Source: Gymnogyps californianus
Lineage: Eukaryota > Chordata > Aves > Accipitriformes > Cathartidae
DNA length: 64,000 nucleotides
Assembly (NCBI RefSeq): GCF_018139145.2
Contig: NC_059481.1
Span: forward strand, 17,906,368-17,970,367
Direction: 5' to 3'
This document shows, in pieces, positions 61,651 through 64,000 of the stretch. Numbering within the stretch: the stretch's first letter is position 1; each line of letters opens with the position of its first letter. Below the pieces are notes generated by a model. That model had not been told where the DNA came from, searched no databases, and saw only the letters and a list, made by a program, of their open reading frames with translations. The translations under genes and the position numbers were made by a program.

Positions 61651-64000
61651 TTTTGTAATCTATATGAGAAGATTATGCTGGAGAAATCCTCTCCTTTCCC
61701 AGCCAACTTTGACTGAACTGACTCATCCCTATGTATGCTTGCTTACTGAAATTGAGTTGGCTGGTTATTGACTTTAGTTAAAGAAATAAGTCAATAATAA
61801 AACAATCCCTAAAATAAAAACAAACAACAAAGAAAAATATTCACACAAGTACATCAATGTAGCAAAGTTGTTTTAACGGTGCCTTTGGGGGAAAGTTAAG
61901 AAGTCAAGCATAGTTCTTTAAAAAAATCTGTTCATGTGCTTGTAATGAGAAATAGTCAAGTTTTTCGGTGATGTTAGCGTAGCACGCTTATGGCAACTGG
62001 TAAGAAACCAGTCAGTGCCCTTAGTTTTATGACAGTCAGTTGCTCAGAGCACACTGGAAGCTGAATTACTACTATGTGGCATTAAGAAAATAGAAATTCT
62101 CACCTGGAAATCTTTGTATTAATTTTCTGTGATTAAGCTGTAGAATTTGTCATGTATTTTGCAGAGATTTTGATTCATTCTCAGAAGATGATACTGTTGA
62201 GTGGGTAGATTTAGCTGTTAGGGTGAATGGGTGTATTTGAGTAATAATCTTATTTGTTTGATTTCTTGCTGCTGTTCGATACCATCATAAAATAGCTTAT
62301 TGTAAAGCAAATAGACTTTCATACGATGTAGTCTGAAGATGGATTCAGTATGTGTAGTTTCACTTTGCAGTAGCTGTAGTAAGAACAATTTGAAGAAAAC
62401 GGCGTAAAGAGGAAATTTTCATTTTATTTTTTAAAAATTTTTGGCGCTTTTCATTTTTTTCATAGGGATGATAAATTTTGTGCTGTTAAGAAATGTTTAA
62501 TGTTGATTATATGAAAGAAGCTATAGAATAGTTTGTAGATGTGTGTATTTAAGGTGTCGATTAAGAAACAAGGGCGTGAGGAGGGGCACCGCTGTCATTG
62601 AGAGTCGGTGGAAGGTGCGTGTCTAAACAGCACGTGGATTCCTGTAGTCATTCCCTCTTTGGCCAGTGCATAAGACCGTAACAGAGGGCTAGAAGTGTTG
62701 CTTATCATGTCATTCGAGGTAATTACTACCATAACTGGCTCAACTTCACTGCAAGTTTTTTTTTTCCTAGTGGCTTTTGCATTTAGTAATATAAGCAGCT
62801 GCTTTCCGGCTAACTACACCGATGAAATTCCTCTTACTTCAACAGATAATTATTCAAAATGTACCTGCTTGGGCAACAAATCCTCCTGAGGAGAACAAGG
62901 GTTGTGCTTTGAATGTTGAAGTTCACTGGGATTTGGGGCTGCCCATGATGAAGCTGGGATCGGGCTGTGTGTGTGGCCGAGGTGGGCTTGGGACAGGGGA
63001 TAAACCTCATCCCAGAAGCTTCTCGGTTCCTCCCGCTGAGATTTCCAGGCACTATTGAGTGTCTGCTTCTCCTGCTTTAGTCTACATTGTGCTGATTTGC
63101 CCACCTCATCTCTAAAACTGATTTCTTATTGATAGCTGAAGGTTGCCATGAGGCCTCCACTAGTGGCCATGCAATTCATGTAGGACATGTGTAACAGCTT
63201 GCGCTGTCACTTTGTTAAGAGAATCTCAGGTTTTATCCGTCTTGGTCGGTCACTCCTATACCATGAAGTAATTTTAGTACGGGGCTTTGAATTTGTCTCC
63301 CAAGGTATAGAGAGATGGGGCCTCTCATCATCTCCATGCTGGTTGGGGTCCCTCTGCCTGAGCAGCAGCCTGCTGGCGTGGGAGAGAGTGAAGCTTTACC
63401 TTAGCAGAGGAGAGCAAAGCATGCTAAATATGCTCTGTATTTCCTTCATGCCTTTTCTATCCTTGAGTGGAAAATTGTTCCCGATTTCCTCAGATTTGGA
63501 GAATTTACATTGGCACCCTTCCCACATTCCTATTTTGCTTCCAGTTGTATTTATTAGATAACACACTTGCATAGAAGCTTGTTTACAAGCAAAAGGAACG
63601 TTTTTCCTCAATCTGTTCCTACCAAAGTTAAGCAGTTAAATGTTCCCTGGGTCCTGGGGTGCTGTTTCTCAAGACTAAATTGGTCTTGGCAGGATCATGA
63701 GGCTGTCAGAAGCATGAGTGCCTTGAACTCTGATTTCAAATTGAGTATCAGCATAACAGCTGGACGTGAGTGCACCTCTATTTTCTAAGCTGTTGATGCT
63801 ATAAAATCAAATCATAGAAGCAGAGGGGATATTCATATTTAGGCAATTTGTGTGTCTCAATAGCGAGGCTTTCTTTCTGTATTTGATGTAAGGATTAACT
63901 CCCCATTGCCTTCTGTGTGAGGGTCCTAATGACGACCAAGAACGACAAGAGAAACTGGGCGAAGTCTCCCATGTTTGATCAAATGACCGAACACCTTATA

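Larger units (their letters stand above)
61208..64000 (+). other. Probable 5' part of a first intron
   Basis: It starts with GTAACC just after the first exon. CpG falls off by about 61,400, and the rest is ordinary AT-leaning DNA with homopolymers. No second exon is recognised, so the intron is at least about 2.8 kb if the exon model is right. A 60-codon ATG-started frame at 62,707-62,889 has a hydrophobic start and looks secretory by composition, but has no family match I know. Confidence 0.4.

Noticed and set aside
1..64000. CR1 LINE copies
   Set aside because: I looked for the typical avian CR1 3' end (ATTCTATGATTCTATGAT on either strand) and conserved 3' blocks and saw none. Truncated older copies could still be missed by eye.
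1..64000. Bacterial-type systems, CRISPR arrays or operons
   Set aside because: Vertebrate-type features (CpG island, SINE/LTR remnants, CpG depletion, no gene-dense ORF layout) make these inapplicable, and no regularly spaced repeat array is present.

Overview
The window looks like avian (probably neognath bird) nuclear DNA. It has large stretches of AT-leaning, CpG-poor noncoding sequence and low interspersed-repeat density. Three solo LTRs resemble a family common in bird genomes, with TGTCCTGGTTT termini and 5-bp target-site duplications as in ERVL (class III) elements. There are a few very old MIR-like SINE remnants and one classic GC-rich CpG island. No bacterial gene organisation is present. 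No ORF could be recognised as a conserved protein, and the ORF lengths fit chance expectation for 64 kb read in six frames.

Layout. 1-26.9 kb: noncoding sequence with simple repeats, a perfect 24-bp palindrome (11,637-11,660) and a nearby hairpin. 26.9-27.35 kb: an isolated CpG-rich patch. 27.4-38.0 kb: noncoding sequence with two MIR-like fossils (about 34.1 and 35.5 kb). 38,000-38,602: solo LTR A, minus strand, TSD GTGCT. 42.8-44.1 kb: a 116-bp direct repeat in two copies exactly 1,180 bp apart, with solo LTR B (43,173-43,578, plus strand, TSD AGGAG) inserted between them. 44.1-54.3 kb: noncoding sequence with several exon-like blocks bounded by good splice consensus (44.8, 46.05, 48.9-49.1 kb). 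54,322-54,888: solo LTR C, plus strand, TSD GTGAA/ATGAA. 54.9-60.5 kb: noncoding sequence with a third MIR-like fossil (about 55.8 kb). 60.7-61.4 kb: a strong CpG island promoter with GC boxes and an E-box, and a probable untranslated first exon ending at a CAG|GTAACC donor (61,207/61,208). From 61,208 to the end is best read as the start of the first intron of a plus-strand gene whose coding exons lie to the right.

Functionally, the window is best described as about 60 kb of intergenic (or very long intronic) DNA upstream of a CpG-island promoter. I could not name the downstream gene. The most checkable observations are the three LTRs with intact TSDs, including a short variant lacking the poly(A)-signal segment; the 116-bp repeat pair bracketing LTR B; the orphan CpG patch; and the exon-like blocks between 44.8 and 49.1 kb.
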